Shown here piece after piece: positions 35,950-43,457 of a stretch of 64,000 bases of DNA (its first letter is position 1; each line of letters opens with the position of its first letter). The notes beneath the pieces were generated by a model that did no database searches, was not told the DNA's origin, and saw only the letters and a program-made list of their open reading frames with translations. Position numbers and translations under genes: made by a program. The DNA comes from Streptomyces deccanensis (GTDB lineage Bacteria; Actinomycetota; Actinomycetes; Streptomycetales; Streptomycetaceae), in contig NZ_CP092431.1 of NCBI RefSeq assembly GCF_022385335.1, positions 1,054,001 through 1,118,000 on the forward strand, given 5' to 3'.

Positions 35950-35955
35950 GGTTTT

Positions 35956-37203
35956 GTGCCGCGAATAAACAAAACCCGATCGCACAGCGCCGTGCCGGGC
36001 CACCCCACCGACCCCTCGCACCTCCGCACCCTCCGTATCGCCATCACCGCTTTCTTCGCCCTCGACGGCTTCGTCTTCGCCGGCTGGGTGGTCAGGATCC
36101 CCGCGATCAAGGAGCAGACCGGCGCCTCGCCCGGGGCCCTGGGGCTCGCCCTGCTGGGTGTGTCCGCCGGAGCGGTGGTCACGATGATGCTCACCGGCCG
36201 CCTCTGCCGCCGCTTCGGCAGCCACCCGGTCACCGTCGCCTGCGCCGTGCTGCTCTGCCTCAGCGTGGCCCTGCCCCCACTGACCCACTCGGCACTCGCC
36301 CTGGGCGCGGTGCTCCTGGTGTTCGGCGCGGCATTCGGCGGGATCAACGTGGCCTTCAACAGCGCTGCCGTGGACCTGGTGGCCGCGCTGGGGCGGCCCA
36401 TCATGCCCGGGTTCCACGCCGCGTTCAGTCTCGGCGGCATGGTCGGGGCCGGGCTCGGCAGCCTCGTCGCCGGCTCGCTCTCCCCGACCCGCCATCTGCT
36501 CGGCATCACCCTGATCGGCCTCCTGGTGACGGCCGTCGCCGCGCCCACCCTGCTGCGCCACGATCCCCCGCTGCCCCTCGACCGCACTCCCGCGGACCGC
36601 TCCCCCGCGCGCCCCGCCCGGGAGGCCGACCCACGGGGCTCCGGCCGCCTGGACAGCCGTACGCGCGCCCTGGTCGTCGTCCTGGGGCTGATCGCCGGCT
36701 GCACGGCGTACGGCGAGGGCGCGCTGGCGGACTGGGGCGCCCTGCACCTGGAGGCGGACCTGGACGCCTCACCCGGTGTCGCGGCGATCGGTTACTCGTG
36801 TTTCGCGCTCGCCATGACGATCGGCCGACTGACCGGAACGACCCTGCTCGAACGCCTGGGCAGGACCACGGTGCTCGTGGCCGGCGGGACCACCGCGACG
36901 GCCGGCATGCTCCTCGGCTCCCTCGCCCCTTCGGTCTGGGCGACCCTGCTCGGCTTCGCGGTCACCGGACTCGGCCTCGCCAACATCTTCCCGGTGGCCA
37001 TCGAACGGGCCGGCGCGCTGGCCGGCCCGAGCGGTGTCGCGACCGCCTCCACGCTCGGCTACCTCGGGATGCTCCTCGGCCCACCCGCGATCGGTTTCAT
37101 GGCCGAGTGGTTCTCCCTGCCCACCGCACTCACCAGCGTCGCGGTACTCGCCGCGTTCGCCTCCGTCATCGCCTTCGCCACGCGCCACTCGGCCGCGAAA
37201 TGA
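35956..37203 (+). CDS. MFS transporter
   Basis: A 415-residue major-facilitator protein with twelve helices in two halves joined by a charged loop (about 195-235, LDRTPADRSPARPAREADPRGSGRLD). The loop between helices 2 and 3 has GRLCRRFGSHPV, the usual MFS motif A position, and the second half has GRLTGTTLLERLGRTTV. The FFALDGFVFAGWVVRIPAIKE opening is typical of YbjJ/FucP-like MFS proteins in actinomycetes. The substrate is unknown. It lies 180 bases upstream of the graspetide genes on the same strand, but appears to have its own promoter, so an export role for the peptide is only a possibility. The GTG start appears leaderless. Confidence 0.82.
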   Translation: MPRINKTRSHSAVPGHPTDPSHLRTLRIAITAFFALDGFVFAGWVVRIPAIKEQTGASPGALGLALLGVSAGAVVTMMLTGRLCRRFGSHPVTVACAVLLCLSVALPPLTHSALALGAVLLVFGAAFGGINVAFNSAAVDLVAALGRPIMPGFHAAFSLGGMVGAGLGSLVAGSLSPTRHLLGITLIGLLVTAVAAPTLLRHDPPLPLDRTPADRSPARPAREADPRGSGRLDSRTRALVVVLGLIAGCTAYGEGALADWGALHLEADLDASPGVAAIGYSCFALAMTIGRLTGTTLLERLGRTTVLVAGGTTATAGMLLGSLAPSVWATLLGFAVTGLGLANIFPVAIERAGALAGPSGVATASTLGYLGMLLGPPAIGFMAEWFSLPTALTSVAVLAAFASVIAFATRHSAAK

Positions 37204-37263
37204 CCACTCACCGTTGCCTCTTGACCCCTCGCGGTGCATGAAGTCAGCCCTCCGAGAACATGA

Positions 37264-37294
37264 GGCAACCATTCAGTCGTTCGCTTCGTATAAC
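37264..37294 (+). promoter_or_regulatory. Possible promoter of the graspetide operon
   Basis: GGCAACC (37264-37270) and TATAAC (37289-37294) lie about 90 bases before the precursor gene. The -35-like block resembles those used by ECF sigma factors more than the vegetative one. Weak evidence. Confidence 0.3.
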
Positions 37295-37382
37295 TCCCTG
37301 GAGACACTGCGACCCGGCCGAACAGAGGACGGCCGGAGCGTCACCATCCGCTTTTCCGGATGGTCCCGAACAAGGAGAAACG

Positions 37383-37574
37383 ATGCGACTGTTCGTGCTC
37401 AACTACGCTCGCTCCGCTGAGCAGTTGGAGTTCAGCGCTCCGTACACCTACGACTCCGGGCTGCAGTTGAACGTGCTCGCCGATGGGCGGATAGCCGCTC
37501 ACGACCAGGGCCTTATGCGGGAATTGGGGGCGACGACGTCCACCGCGGGTTCGAAGACCCATTTCGACGACTGA
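37383..37574 (+). CDS. tgmA: ATP-grasp-modified RiPP precursor (graspetide precursor)
   Basis: A 63-residue precursor peptide. The leader (1-50) has FVLNYARSAEQLEFSAPYTYDSGLQLNVLADGR, the conserved leader pattern of the actinobacterial ATP-grasp target family. The C-terminal core is TTSTAGSKTHFDD (51-63). The family is known for omega-ester or omega-amide macrocycles: hydroxyls or amines of Thr, Ser or Lys join side-chain carboxylates. Here T51, T52, S53, T54, S57, K58 and T59 are possible donors, and D62 and D63 the only core acceptors, so at most two side-chain crosslinks fit. AAGGAGA six bases upstream fixes the ATG. The maturase gene follows after 17 bases. Confidence 0.88.
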   Translation: MRLFVLNYARSAEQLEFSAPYTYDSGLQLNVLADGRIAAHDQGLMRELGATTSTAGSKTHFDD

Positions 37575-37591
37575 ACGCGGACCCGGCGACG

Positions 37592-38575
37592 ATGACGGTG
37601 CTGATCCTCACCAGCGAACAGGATGTGACGGCGGACCTGGTGGTGGCACGACTGAACGGGACCGGTGTCCCGGTGGTGCGCCTCGACCCCGCCGACCTCC
37701 CCGGCGGGGTGGCTCTCTCCGGCGAGTACGTGCACGGCGCCTTCCGCGGGCATCTGTCCGCCGGCGGGCGCCTGGTGAGCATGAGCGGACTGCGCTCCAT
37801 CTGGCTGCGCCGACCGGGGGTCCCGGCCAGCCGGGTGGGCGAGCCGTCCGCCTGGCTGACCGAGGAGTCCTCGCAGGCCCTGTACGGCATGCTGCGCGGC
37901 ACGGGGGCCCGTTGGATGAACGACCCCGACGCGGCCCGGCGGGCCCGCCACAAGCCGTGGCAGCTCCGGCACGCCCAACGCTGTGGCCTCCCCGTACCGG
38001 CCACGCTCATCACCACGTTCCCGCAGGCCGCCCGCGAGTTCGCCGAGCGCTTCCCGGACCTGGTGGTGAAGCCGGTCTCCGGCACCCACCCGCAGGAGCC
38101 GGCCCGCACGGTCCCCACCAGCCGGGTCGCGCCCGGCACCGACTTCACCGCCGTGGCGTTCGGCCCGACGCTGTTGCAGCGCCGGATCGCCAAGGCGGCG
38201 GACATCAGACTCACCGCCGTCGGTGACCGCCTGCTGGCCGCCCGCAAGGCGGTCGCCCCGGACGCGCACCCCGACGAGGTCGACGTCCGCTTCGCCCCCT
38301 CCACCGCGCCCTGGCAGCCGGTGGAGGTCCCGGCACGCACCGCCGCCGCCGTGCGCGCCTATCTGCGGGACGCCGAACTCTCCTACGGCGCCTTCGACTT
38401 CGCGGAGGACGCGGACGGGACCTGGTGGTTCCTGGAGTGCAACCAGTCAGGACAGTTCGGGTTCGTGGAGATGGACACCGGCCAGCCGATCGCCCACAGC
38501 GTCGCCGAGTGGCTGGCCGAGGAGGGGCCGGGGGCGAGAACACGCCACCACGACCGTATCCGCGCGACCCCCTGA
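37592..38575 (+). CDS. tgmB: ATP-grasp ribosomal peptide maturase
   Basis: A 327-residue ATP-grasp ligase of the MvdD/TgmB type that activates Asp/Glu side chains of the precursor with ATP and closes ester or amide rings. It has the N-terminal pre-ATP-grasp region (SIWLRRPG), NDPDAARRARHKPWQLRHAQRCGLPVPATLITTF, FPDLVVKPVSGTHPQEP (ATP-contacting Lys), FGPTLLQRRIAKAADIRLTAVGDRLLAARK, and the magnesium-site motif WWFLECNQSGQFGFVE near 285-300. It is preceded immediately by its precursor gene. Unlike many related loci, no O-methyltransferase (PIMT-like) gene follows, so an aspartimide step is not encoded here. Confidence 0.9.
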   Translation: MTVLILTSEQDVTADLVVARLNGTGVPVVRLDPADLPGGVALSGEYVHGAFRGHLSAGGRLVSMSGLRSIWLRRPGVPASRVGEPSAWLTEESSQALYGMLRGTGARWMNDPDAARRARHKPWQLRHAQRCGLPVPATLITTFPQAAREFAERFPDLVVKPVSGTHPQEPARTVPTSRVAPGTDFTAVAFGPTLLQRRIAKAADIRLTAVGDRLLAARKAVAPDAHPDEVDVRFAPSTAPWQPVEVPARTAAAVRAYLRDAELSYGAFDFAEDADGTWWFLECNQSGQFGFVEMDTGQPIAHSVAEWLAEEGPGARTRHHDRIRATP

Positions 38576-38675
38576 CCCGCCGCCACTCGGACGGGCCCCG
38601 CGCGCCCGCCCCGGCCAGGTGGGCGCGTCGGCTTCGGCGGGCGTACCGTGCGTCCTCGTCCGGCAGACTCCTCCC

Positions 38676-39443
38676 ATGGAAACCGCTGAGCACATCACAG
38701 CCCTGGACGAGGAAGGCCGGCTGCTCGCCACGGCCGCCCGGAAGGCCGGTACGGACGCCGAGGTGCCGACCTGTCCGTCGTGGCGGGTACGGGACCTGCT
38801 CCGCCACACGGGGGCGGTGCACCGCTGGGCCACGGCCTTCGTCGCCGAGGGACACCCCTCGCCCCGGCCTCCCGCGGACGCTCCGGAAGACCTGGACGGT
38901 GACGCCCTGCTGACCTGGTTCGAGGACGGTCACCGGCGCCTCGTCGACACCCTGCGCGCTGCCCCGGCCGACCTCGACTGCTGGAGCTTTCTGCCCGCCC
39001 CGTCCCCACTCGCCTTCTGGGCACGCCGCCAGGCCCACGAGACGGCCGTGCACCGCGTCGACGCGGAGTCCGCACTCGGCGACGCCCCCGGCCTCCCCGT
39101 ACCGGACTTCGGCACGAGCCTCGGCGTGGACTTCGCCGTCGACGGCGTCGACGAACTACTGCTCGGCTTCCACGCCCGCCCCAAGAGTCGGGTGCGCACC
39201 GCGACGCCACGTGTCCTCCGGGTGCGCGCGACGGACACGGACGCCGCCTGGACCGTACGGCTGTCGGCCGAACCCCCGGTGGCGGAGCGCGCGGACGGGT
39301 CACGGGCCCCGGCCGCCGACTGCGAGATCGCGGGCCCGGCGCCCCAGTTGTACCTGGCCCTGTGGAACCGGCTCCCCTTCCCCGCCGTCGACGGCGACCC
39401 CACGCTCGCAGAGCTGTGGCGGGAGACCTCGGGCATCGGCTGA
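38676..39443 (+). CDS. Maleylpyruvate isomerase family, mycothiol-dependent-type protein
   Basis: A 255-residue protein of the DinB-like MDMPI family. The N-terminal helical domain has DEEGRLLATAARKAGTDAEVPTCPSWRVRDLLRHTGAVHRWATAFV and the metal-site pattern H-x-n-H: H54 in LLRHTGAVHRW, and ARRQAHETAVHRVDAE, which brings the further two histidines. The C-terminal MDMPI_C domain runs from about 165 (LRVRATDTDAAWTVRL...LYLALWNRLP). Such enzymes use mycothiol, the actinobacterial thiol, in isomerase or transferase reactions, but the substrate is unknown. It lies 100 bases after tgmB and probably is not part of that operon. Confidence 0.82.
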   Translation: METAEHITALDEEGRLLATAARKAGTDAEVPTCPSWRVRDLLRHTGAVHRWATAFVAEGHPSPRPPADAPEDLDGDALLTWFEDGHRRLVDTLRAAPADLDCWSFLPAPSPLAFWARRQAHETAVHRVDAESALGDAPGLPVPDFGTSLGVDFAVDGVDELLLGFHARPKSRVRTATPRVLRVRATDTDAAWTVRLSAEPPVAERADGSRAPAADCEIAGPAPQLYLALWNRLPFPAVDGDPTLAELWRETSGIG

Positions 39444-39506
39444 ACCGGGCCCTGCGGGCGCGCCGACCTTCTTGTCCGCCGGGCCCCGCGCCCTCACACT
39501 CGGTCC

Positions 39507-39830
39507 ATGGGGAGACGGACGCAGGCCGAACGGGACGCGATGACGACGGAGATCGGGTTCGCGCTCTTCGCGGGGGCGATGATGGCGGGCGCGGCCTATT
39601 TCGGCGTGACCGAGTTCCTGCCGAACGTCTTCGGCTCCCTGCGCGGCCGGTCGGACCTGCTCCGCCACCTCGCGGCCTCCACCACCGTGGTGGTGTTCGT
39701 CGCGGTCGTCACGATCGTGCTGACCCGCTTCAGGCACGCCTTACGAGCGGGCCGTGAGGCTTCCGCGCCCGGCGGACCGGACGGCGCGGCTCAGCCCAGC
39801 CAGCCCGGCCGCACCAAGCCGGACTCGTAG
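39507..39830 (+). CDS. Small two-TM membrane protein
   Basis: A 107-residue protein with two hydrophobic helices (about 17-38, IGFALFAGAMMAGAAYFGVTEF, and 57-75, AASTTVVVFVAVVTIVLTRF) separated by a short basic loop, and a disordered Gly/Pro/Ser tail. I recognise no family. The ATG at 39507 is taken as the start; an ATG at 39540 (MTTEIGFALF) would give a more compact protein, and neither has a strong ribosome-binding site. Its end overlaps the end of the convergent chimera gene by 40 bases. Confidence 0.55.
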   Translation: MGRRTQAERDAMTTEIGFALFAGAMMAGAAYFGVTEFLPNVFGSLRGRSDLLRHLAASTTVVVFVAVVTIVLTRFRHALRAGREASAPGGPDGAAQPSQPGRTKPDS

Positions 39831-40666
39831 GCCAGGACGACGAGTTGGGCGCGGTCACGCGCGCCCAGCTTCACCATCGTGCGGCTGACGTGCGTCTTGG
39901 CCGTGAGCGGGCTGACGACGAGCCGACGGGCGATCTCCTCGTTGCTCAGACCGATGCCGCGGGCGATCCGCAGCCGCTCCTCGTCGGCCCGCAGGCGTGC
40001 GGCACGGGCCCGTTCGGTCCGCTCCCGGGCCCACTGCTCGCGCCGGGTCCGGGCCAGCTCGGAGAGCGCGACGATCGCCACGCCCCAGGTCACGACGACG
40101 ATCTCCTGTCCCCAGCTCGCGGCGTCGTCCCCGTCCGGCGGCAGCCACCGGTACAGCCAGTGCGCCACCAGCACGTGCCCCACCCAGAGCGCCCCCATCG
40201 CCGTCCAGGCGGCCCGGCGGTGCCCCGCGACGATCGCGCTGAAGCAGCCGACGGCCACGGTGACGAACACCGGCCCGTACGGATATCCGGCCCCGAGGTA
40301 CACCATGGCGGTCGCGGACGTCCCGAAGGCGACGAGCACCGGATGCCGCCACCGCCACAGCAGCATCGCGGTGCCCAGCAGCAGGAGCACGCGCGCGAAG
40401 GGGTCGAGCGCGGCGCGTTCGCCCTGCTGGAGCTCTGCGGCCGCGTTCGAGCCGACCAGGACGACGACGGTGAGCGCCAGTGTGGAGCGCCAGGGCCGGC
40501 GGGGGCGCGCCTCGTCGCCGTCCGCCCGGTGCCACCACGGGGGCCCGCTCCCGTGCCATCGCCGCCACGCCGGTCCGCCCCGGCCCGACGGCCCACTCCG
40601 CACGGGGTGGGCGTCCGCTGCCGGGAGGCCTGCCGCCTCCGCGCCCCGCTCCGCCATACCTGCCAC
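39791..40666 (-). CDS. Chimeric membrane protein: sensor-kinase N-terminus fused to LuxR/NarL helix-turn-helix
   Basis: A 291-residue protein. Residues 1-230 look like the sensory half of a NarL-type histidine kinase: a hydrophilic N-terminus, about five transmembrane helices (62-205) and the coiled segment LARTRREQWARERTERARAARLRADEERLRIAR that normally leads into the H-box (ELHDVVAH). At residue 236 it switches directly to GIGLSNEEIARRLVVSPLTAKTHVSRTMVKLGARDRAQLVVLAYESGLVRPGWLG, the end of a NarL-family response regulator. The H-box, kinase ATPase and receiver domains are missing. This is what an in-frame deletion across a kinase-regulator pair would leave. GTG 40666 and ATG 40657 are possible starts; TAGCGT seven bases before the ATG could make it leaderless. 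Confidence 0.8.
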   Translation of the reverse strand: MAGMAERGAEAAGLPAADAHPVRSGPSGRGGPAWRRWHGSGPPWWHRADGDEARPRRPWRSTLALTVVVLVGSNAAAELQQGERAALDPFARVLLLLGTAMLLWRWRHPVLVAFGTSATAMVYLGAGYPYGPVFVTVAVGCFSAIVAGHRRAAWTAMGALWVGHVLVAHWLYRWLPPDGDDAASWGQEIVVVTWGVAIVALSELARTRREQWARERTERARAARLRADEERLRIARGIGLSNEEIARRLVVSPLTAKTHVSRTMVKLGARDRAQLVVLAYESGLVRPGWLG

Positions 40667-40716
40667 GCTAGACGCCGCCCGCGGGGCACGACGTCATCCG
40701 AGCGGAGCGATCACGT

Positions 40717-41421
40717 CTACTCCGCGCGACGTACGTCCGTCAGTCCCACGTGACGGGCGAGCCCGTGCGCCGCGTCGCGGAAGAACGCCTCGCGGTTCTC
40801 GACCACCCTGTTGAACTGCCCGAACACCTCGAAGTTGACCAGCCCGAACAACTGGGCCCACGCCGCGACCAGGACCGCGACCACCTCCGGCGGCAGGTCG
40901 GGCGCGAAGTCCTCGGCCATGCGCAGCGCCTCGGGCCGCAGCTCGGCCGGCAGCTGCCTCCTCGCCACCCCGTCGGCCTGATGGGCATCCCGTGCGATAC
41001 GGATGAGCACCTGCCCCGCCCGGGAGGCGGCCGGCACCGTCGTGTCGGGCGCGGTGTATCCCGGCACGGGCGAACCGTAGATCAACGCGTACTCGTGCGG
41101 CCGCGCCAGCGCCCACTCCCGTACCCCCTCGCACACAGCGACCCACTGCCCGGCCGGACTCTCCCCGGCGGCCTTCGCGTGCGCGGCCTCGGCCGCCTCG
41201 CCCAGCGAGTCGAACGCGTCGATGATCAGTGCGGTGAGCAGTTCGTCCCGGCTCGGGAAGTAGCGGTACAGCGCGGAGGAGACCATGCCGAGCTCGCGCG
41301 CGACGGCCCGCAGCGACAGCTTGGCGGCGCCCTCGGCGGCCAGCTGTCTGCGCGCCTCGTCCTTGATGGCGGCGGTGACCTCGATCCTGGCGCGGGCACG
41401 GGCCCCTCGTGCGGTGCTCAT
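40717..41421 (-). CDS. TetR/AcrR-family repressor
   Basis: A 234-residue TetR protein. The helix-turn-helix (about 12-60) is IEVTAAIKDEARRQLAAEGAAKLSLRAVARELGMVSSALYRYFPSRDELLTALI, and the C-terminal ligand domain is of the TetR_C_13-like WHG type (FGLVNFEVFGQFNRVVENREAFF). It is divergent from an F420-type reductase gene; three copies of one palindrome lie between them, so it very probably represses both. The start is the ATG at 41421. The ligand is unknown. Confidence 0.88.
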   Translation of the reverse strand: MSTARGARARARIEVTAAIKDEARRQLAAEGAAKLSLRAVARELGMVSSALYRYFPSRDELLTALIIDAFDSLGEAAEAAHAKAAGESPAGQWVAVCEGVREWALARPHEYALIYGSPVPGYTAPDTTVPAASRAGQVLIRIARDAHQADGVARRQLPAELRPEALRMAEDFAPDLPPEVVAVLVAAWAQLFGLVNFEVFGQFNRVVENREAFFRDAAHGLARHVGLTDVRRAE

Positions 41422-41444
41422 GTGCGGCAGTGTGCCACAAGGTC

Positions 41445-41457
41445 AGAGCACTGCACA
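41445..41457. promoter_or_regulatory. TetR operator O1 (imperfect)
   Basis: AGAGCACTGCACA matches 10 of 13 positions of the operator in the two downstream copies. It lies 24 bases upstream of the TetR start, where it would block autogenous transcription. Confidence 0.55.
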
Positions 41458-41463
41458 CAAACG

Positions 41464-41476
41464 AGAGCAGTGCTCT
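41464..41476. promoter_or_regulatory. TetR operator O2
   Basis: AGAGCAGTGCTCT is a perfect six-base inverted repeat around a central G. Its centre is 19 bases from O1 and 52 bases from O3, about two and five helical turns. Confidence 0.75.
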
Positions 41477-41514
41477 TGCCATGGCCGCCGTCGTCGTACA
41501 CACTTGCCTCGAGC

Positions 41515-41529
41515 GAGAGCAGTGCTCTC
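41515..41529. promoter_or_regulatory. TetR operator O3
   Basis: GAGAGCAGTGCTCTC is a perfect seven-base inverted repeat identical to O2 in its core. It begins just after a TTGCCT -35-like block (41504-41509) of the reductase gene, so repressor binding would mask that promoter. Confidence 0.75.
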
Positions 41530-41547
41530 TGAATTGGGAGGAACCCC

Positions 41548-42000
41548 ATGTCGTCGTCGCCCCACTACATCAAGGCCAACCCCTTCGACCGCGCGCTCAA
41601 CGGCTTCATCGGCTGGCTCGCCCGCCACGGCGTCAGCCTCGTCGGCACCGCCGAACTCTCCGTGCGCGGCCGAAAGAGCGGCGAGTGGCGTCGGCTGCCG
41701 GTCAACCCGTTGCCGTACGAGGGCGGCCCCTACCTCGTCTCGGCGCGCGGCCACTCCGAGTGGGTGCGCAACATGCGGGCGGCCGGCGGTGGACGGCTCC
41801 AGGTGGGCCGCCGGGTGCAGGAGTTCACGGCGGTCGAGCTGCCCGACGAGGAGAAGCCCGCCGTGCTGCGCACCTATCTGAAGAAGTGGGGCTGGGAGGT
41901 GGGCCGGTTCTTCGGTGACGTCACCGCCGACTCCACCGACGCGGAACTGCTCGCCGCCGCACCGAAGCACCCCGTCTTCCGGATCACCGTCCAGCGGTGA
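41548..42000 (+). CDS. Deazaflavin (F420)-dependent nitroreductase-family protein
   Basis: A 150-residue split-beta-barrel protein of the DDN/DUF385 family, found in F420-making actinomycetes. The core motifs are VSLVGTAELSVRGRKSGEWRRLPVNPLPYEGGPYLVSARGHSEWVRNMRAAGGGRLQVGRR, with the F420-phosphate contact region RGRKSG. Family members reduce quinones, nitro groups or activated double bonds with F420H2. It is divergent from the TetR repressor and its promoter holds operator O3, so it looks like an inducible detoxification enzyme. GGGAGG lies seven bases before the ATG. Confidence 0.85.
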   Translation: MSSSPHYIKANPFDRALNGFIGWLARHGVSLVGTAELSVRGRKSGEWRRLPVNPLPYEGGPYLVSARGHSEWVRNMRAAGGGRLQVGRRVQEFTAVELPDEEKPAVLRTYLKKWGWEVGRFFGDVTADSTDAELLAAAPKHPVFRITVQR

Positions 42001-42069
42001 CCGGCGGGGTGCCGGGTGCGGCGCGGGCCTCCAGGTAAGGGAACGGGCCTGCTTACCGGCGGCGCGGAC

Positions 42070-43275
42070 CTACTTGTCGAACGCGGTCAGCGCGCGCTGG
42101 GCGATCGGATGGTTGCGGACGATCTCCCCCAGGGAGGTCGAACCGCGCGTGATGTCCACGAAGGCCCGCCAGGCGGGCCGGAATCCGGTGAGCGCCGCGT
42201 GGAAGAGCCCCGGCCGCCGCTCGAAGGCGATCAGCAGCCGCTTGCCGACGCTCATCTCGACACCGAGCCCCGCCTTCACGGCGAACGCGTAGTTCAGCGC
42301 CTGGCGGCGGGTGTCCACCGCGTCGTGCGCCTCGGCGATCCGCACCGCCCACTCCCCCGCGAGCCGCCCCGAGCGCAGCGCGAAGGAGATGCCCTCCCGG
42401 GTCCACGGCTCCAACAGCCCCGCCGCGTCCCCGCAGACCAGCACCCGGCCCCGCGAGAGCGGCGAGTCGTCGGCACGGCAGCGCGTCAAGTGGCCCGAGG
42501 AGACGCTCGGTTCGAAGCCGGCGAGGCCGAGCCGCCCGATGAAGTCCTCCAGGTACCGCTTGGTGGCGGCGCCTTCACCGCGCGCTGAGATCACACCGAC
42601 GGTCAGGGTGTCACCCTTGGGGAACACCCACCCGTAACTGCCGGGCATGGGGCCCCAGTCGATGAGGACGCGTCCCTTCCAGTCCTCGGCGACCGTCTCC
42701 GGGACGGGGATCTCCGCCTCCAGGCCCAGGTCGACCTGGTCGAGCTTCACCCCGACGTGTGCCCCTATGCGGCTGGCGCTTCCGTCCGCGCCGACGACGG
42801 CCCGCGCGAGGAGCGTCTCACCGCCGTGCAGGACGACGGCGACCGTACGCCGGTCCGGCACCGCCGAGCCGTGCTGTTCGACACGGGTGACCGTGACCCC
42901 CGTCCGCAGTTCGGCGCCCGCCTTCTGGGCGTGCTCGACGAGTTGCTGGTCGAACTCGGGCCGGTTGATCAGCCCGAACAGCATCTGTTTCGATTTGCGT
43001 GTCCGGGCGTAGCGGCCGTCGAGCGAGAAGGTGACCGCGTGCACCCGGTCCTTGAGAGGCAGTTCGAAGCCGGGCGGCAGCGCGTCGCGCGAGGGGCCGA
43101 TGATGCCGCCGCCGCACGTCTTGTAGCGCGGCAGCTCCGCCTTCTCCAGCAACAGGACGCTGCGTCCCGCGACCGCCGCCGCGTAGGCGGCCGATGCCCC
43201 TGCGGGGCCCGCGCCCACCACGACGACGTCCCACACCCGCTGCACGTCGTCCGCCGAAGAGTTCTCGCTGCTCAC
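42070..43275 (-). CDS. Geranylgeranyl reductase family FAD-dependent oxidoreductase
   Basis: A 401-residue flavoprotein. The N-terminal FAD dinucleotide motif is VVVVGAGPAGASAAYAAAVAG, the characteristic PRYKTCGGGI follows near residue 50-59, and the second FAD motif is RVLVCGDAAGLLEPWTREGISFALRSG. This is the archaeal/actinobacterial geranylgeranyl reductase family, whose members saturate prenyl chains of lipids and menaquinone. A menaquinone or polyprenyl substrate is plausible in Streptomyces but not shown by context. The start is a GTG with GGAG eleven bases before it. It is divergent from the dipeptidase gene. Confidence 0.85.
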   Translation of the reverse strand: MSSENSSADDVQRVWDVVVVGAGPAGASAAYAAAVAGRSVLLLEKAELPRYKTCGGGIIGPSRDALPPGFELPLKDRVHAVTFSLDGRYARTRKSKQMLFGLINRPEFDQQLVEHAQKAGAELRTGVTVTRVEQHGSAVPDRRTVAVVLHGGETLLARAVVGADGSASRIGAHVGVKLDQVDLGLEAEIPVPETVAEDWKGRVLIDWGPMPGSYGWVFPKGDTLTVGVISARGEGAATKRYLEDFIGRLGLAGFEPSVSSGHLTRCRADDSPLSRGRVLVCGDAAGLLEPWTREGISFALRSGRLAGEWAVRIAEAHDAVDTRRQALNYAFAVKAGLGVEMSVGKRLLIAFERRPGLFHAALTGFRPAWRAFVDITRGSTSLGEIVRNHPIAQRALTAFDK

Positions 43276-43457
43276 GATGGTCTACTGCTCCCGATCCAGC
43301 CGCCTGCCGCACCTGTCCCACGCATCCTACGGCGGGTGACGCCGAGCACCGCTGTGGGAGGATCGGCAGCGCATGCGCCCTACACCGACACACCGGGCAG
43401 GAGCGCGTGCGGCCCCGTACCCAGAAGGACAACGTCGCACCCACCAGGAGCGTGCCC

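Larger units (their letters stand above)
35430..35955. other. 526-base intergenic region, C-rich repeats
   Basis: This lies between the divergent propeller and MFS genes. Bases 35750-35940 are extremely C-rich and carry a tandem 28-base repeat plus four loose copies of CCCCGGCCAC. A clear promoter for the MFS gene closes the region. Open frames here have no protein-like composition, so I call no gene. Confidence 0.55.

Noticed and set aside
34368..37241. A 957-codon open frame on the plus strand
   Set aside because: It runs antisense to the propeller gene and through the MFS gene in another frame; its composition is Arg/Pro/Gly-rich without any domain. It is an artefact of high GC.
37592..39443. 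The MDMPI gene as the missing graspetide tailoring enzyme
   Set aside because: It is a mycothiol-type DinB-fold protein, not a methyltransferase, and is separated from tgmB by 100 bases.
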